Source of the DNA: Spirochaetales bacterium
GTDB lineage: Bacteria > Spirochaetota > Spirochaetia > UBA9216
Length of the DNA stretch: 64,000 nt
Direction: 5' to 3'
Assembly (NCBI GenBank): GCA_016839055.1
Contig: JAEKNX010000013.1
Span: 83,707 to 147,706, forward strand
Numbering within the stretch: position 1 is the stretch's first letter; the number at the start of each line of letters is the position of its first letter. The notes under the pieces were generated by a model. The model saw only the letters and a list, made by a program, of their open reading frames with translations. It was not told the origin of the DNA and did not search any database. This document shows, piece after piece, positions 63,786-64,000 of the stretch. The position numbers were made by a program, and so were the translations under genes.

Positions 63786-63867
63786 CTATACTAACAAATA
63801 CAGGAGAACGTTCTTCTTACCCATATAGAGGTTAACCTTTAAAACAAACTCTTTTTTTCTTTTTCAT
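63786..63867 (-). pseudogene. Relic of a second ABC1 N-terminus
   Basis: After an intact AAGGAG, ATG 63867 begins a run of Lys codons as in ABC1 (62383). One extra A in the A-tract shifts the frame; beyond it EFVLK, then YMGKK and LL match the first 25 or so residues of ABC1 (EFVLKRLMPYMGRKKALL) until TAG 63786. The rest of the gene is missing. With the relic at 57460-57624 it shows that at least one more ABC pair once stood here. Confidence 0.75.
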
Positions 63868-63868
63868 A

Positions 63869-64000
63869 TTATTTATTCTCCTTCATCAACATGGATTTAA
63901 TCTCAACACCATCAAGTTCACCAATGGCCCCAGCCATTCGACCTATTCCATCGGTATCACCCTCGACTATTAAAGAAATCAGTTTCATTTGATGTTCCTG
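63869..64000 (-). CDS. TM1266-like regulator, C-terminal part (runs off the window)
   Basis: The last 43 codons are visible, reading QEHQMKLISLIVEGDTDGI, then MAGAIGELDGVEIKSM before TAA at 63869. The pattern of a strand, D-T-D-x-I, A-G-x-I-G-x-L-x-G-V-x-I-K-S matches the small ferredoxin-like TM1266 family, also called iron-only hydrogenase system regulator, related to the ligand domain of NikR. The frame is open to the window edge, so the gene is partial. It directly precedes the ABC1 relic, with which it was probably once co-transcribed. Confidence 0.65.
   Translation of the reverse strand, partial: QEHQMKLISLIVEGDTDGIGRMAGAIGELDGVEIKSMLMKENK

Noticed and set aside
1..64000. tRNA, rRNA, CRISPR array, riboswitch, prophage or intact insertion sequence
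   Set aside because: Reading both strands showed no cloverleaf, regular spacer array, conserved rRNA segment or transposase; none can be supported.

Overview
The window looks like chromosome of a free-living, anaerobic or facultative spirochaete (order Spirochaetales). This is inferred from a polA-linked flagellar fliS, solute-binding proteins whose export signals end in FAGGQ, several chemoreceptors, and moderate G+C with AT-rich promoters of ordinary sigma-70 type. No rRNA, tRNA, CRISPR array or intact insertion sequence was seen.

Layout. 1-12.6 kb is housekeeping: an MFS transporter, a YkvA-like protein with no normal start codon, a DUF898 protein, a tight minus-strand operon fliS / flagellar-chaperone-like / polA / coaE / SPOR protein, a beta-propeller protein with a decayed deacetylase domain, and phoH. 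12.7-18.2 kb is metal handling: a CsoR-controlled copper operon (SHOCT protein, csoR, copA carrying a fused CopZ domain, multicopper oxidase) converging on an FTR1 iron permease. 18.2-23 kb holds an old-yellow-enzyme flavoprotein divergent from a TetR regulator across a striking triple palindrome, then a diguanylate cyclase. 23.2-28 kb is an Lrp regulator, DUF917, hydantoinase/oxoprolinase and cytosine-permease-type transporter.

28.1-39.1 kb is one long minus-strand operon, read from a ROK repressor through a sugar epimerase, a ribose-type ABC importer, a PIG-L deacetylase, a divergent NagB-like protein, a second epimerase, a Gfo/Idh/MocA dehydrogenase, a UroD-type methyltransferase and a canonical-length nagB. 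It reads as uptake, deacetylation and deamination of an unknown amino sugar or glycoside. 39.2-48.5 kb holds an Orn/Lys/Arg decarboxylase-fold enzyme, two chemoreceptors (one with tandem zinc-binding CZB domains), an acyltransferase, a GltS-type symporter and a small lipoprotein.

48.6-51.2 kb is a gene graveyard: remnants of a DUF4143 ATPase, a DUF2325 protein, a DtxR-type metalloregulator, an ABC half-transporter and an iron-type binding protein. 51.4-64 kb is an accessory island: a DapB-like dehydrogenase, a MerR regulator, a small membrane protein, a methyltransferase, three TroA/FepB-type binding proteins, a MATE exporter and a pair of exporter-fold ABC half-transporters, with no FecCD permease. 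Two relics of further ABC copies show that this array has been duplicated and pruned. It is the best candidate here for an unusual metallophore or metal-complex transport system.
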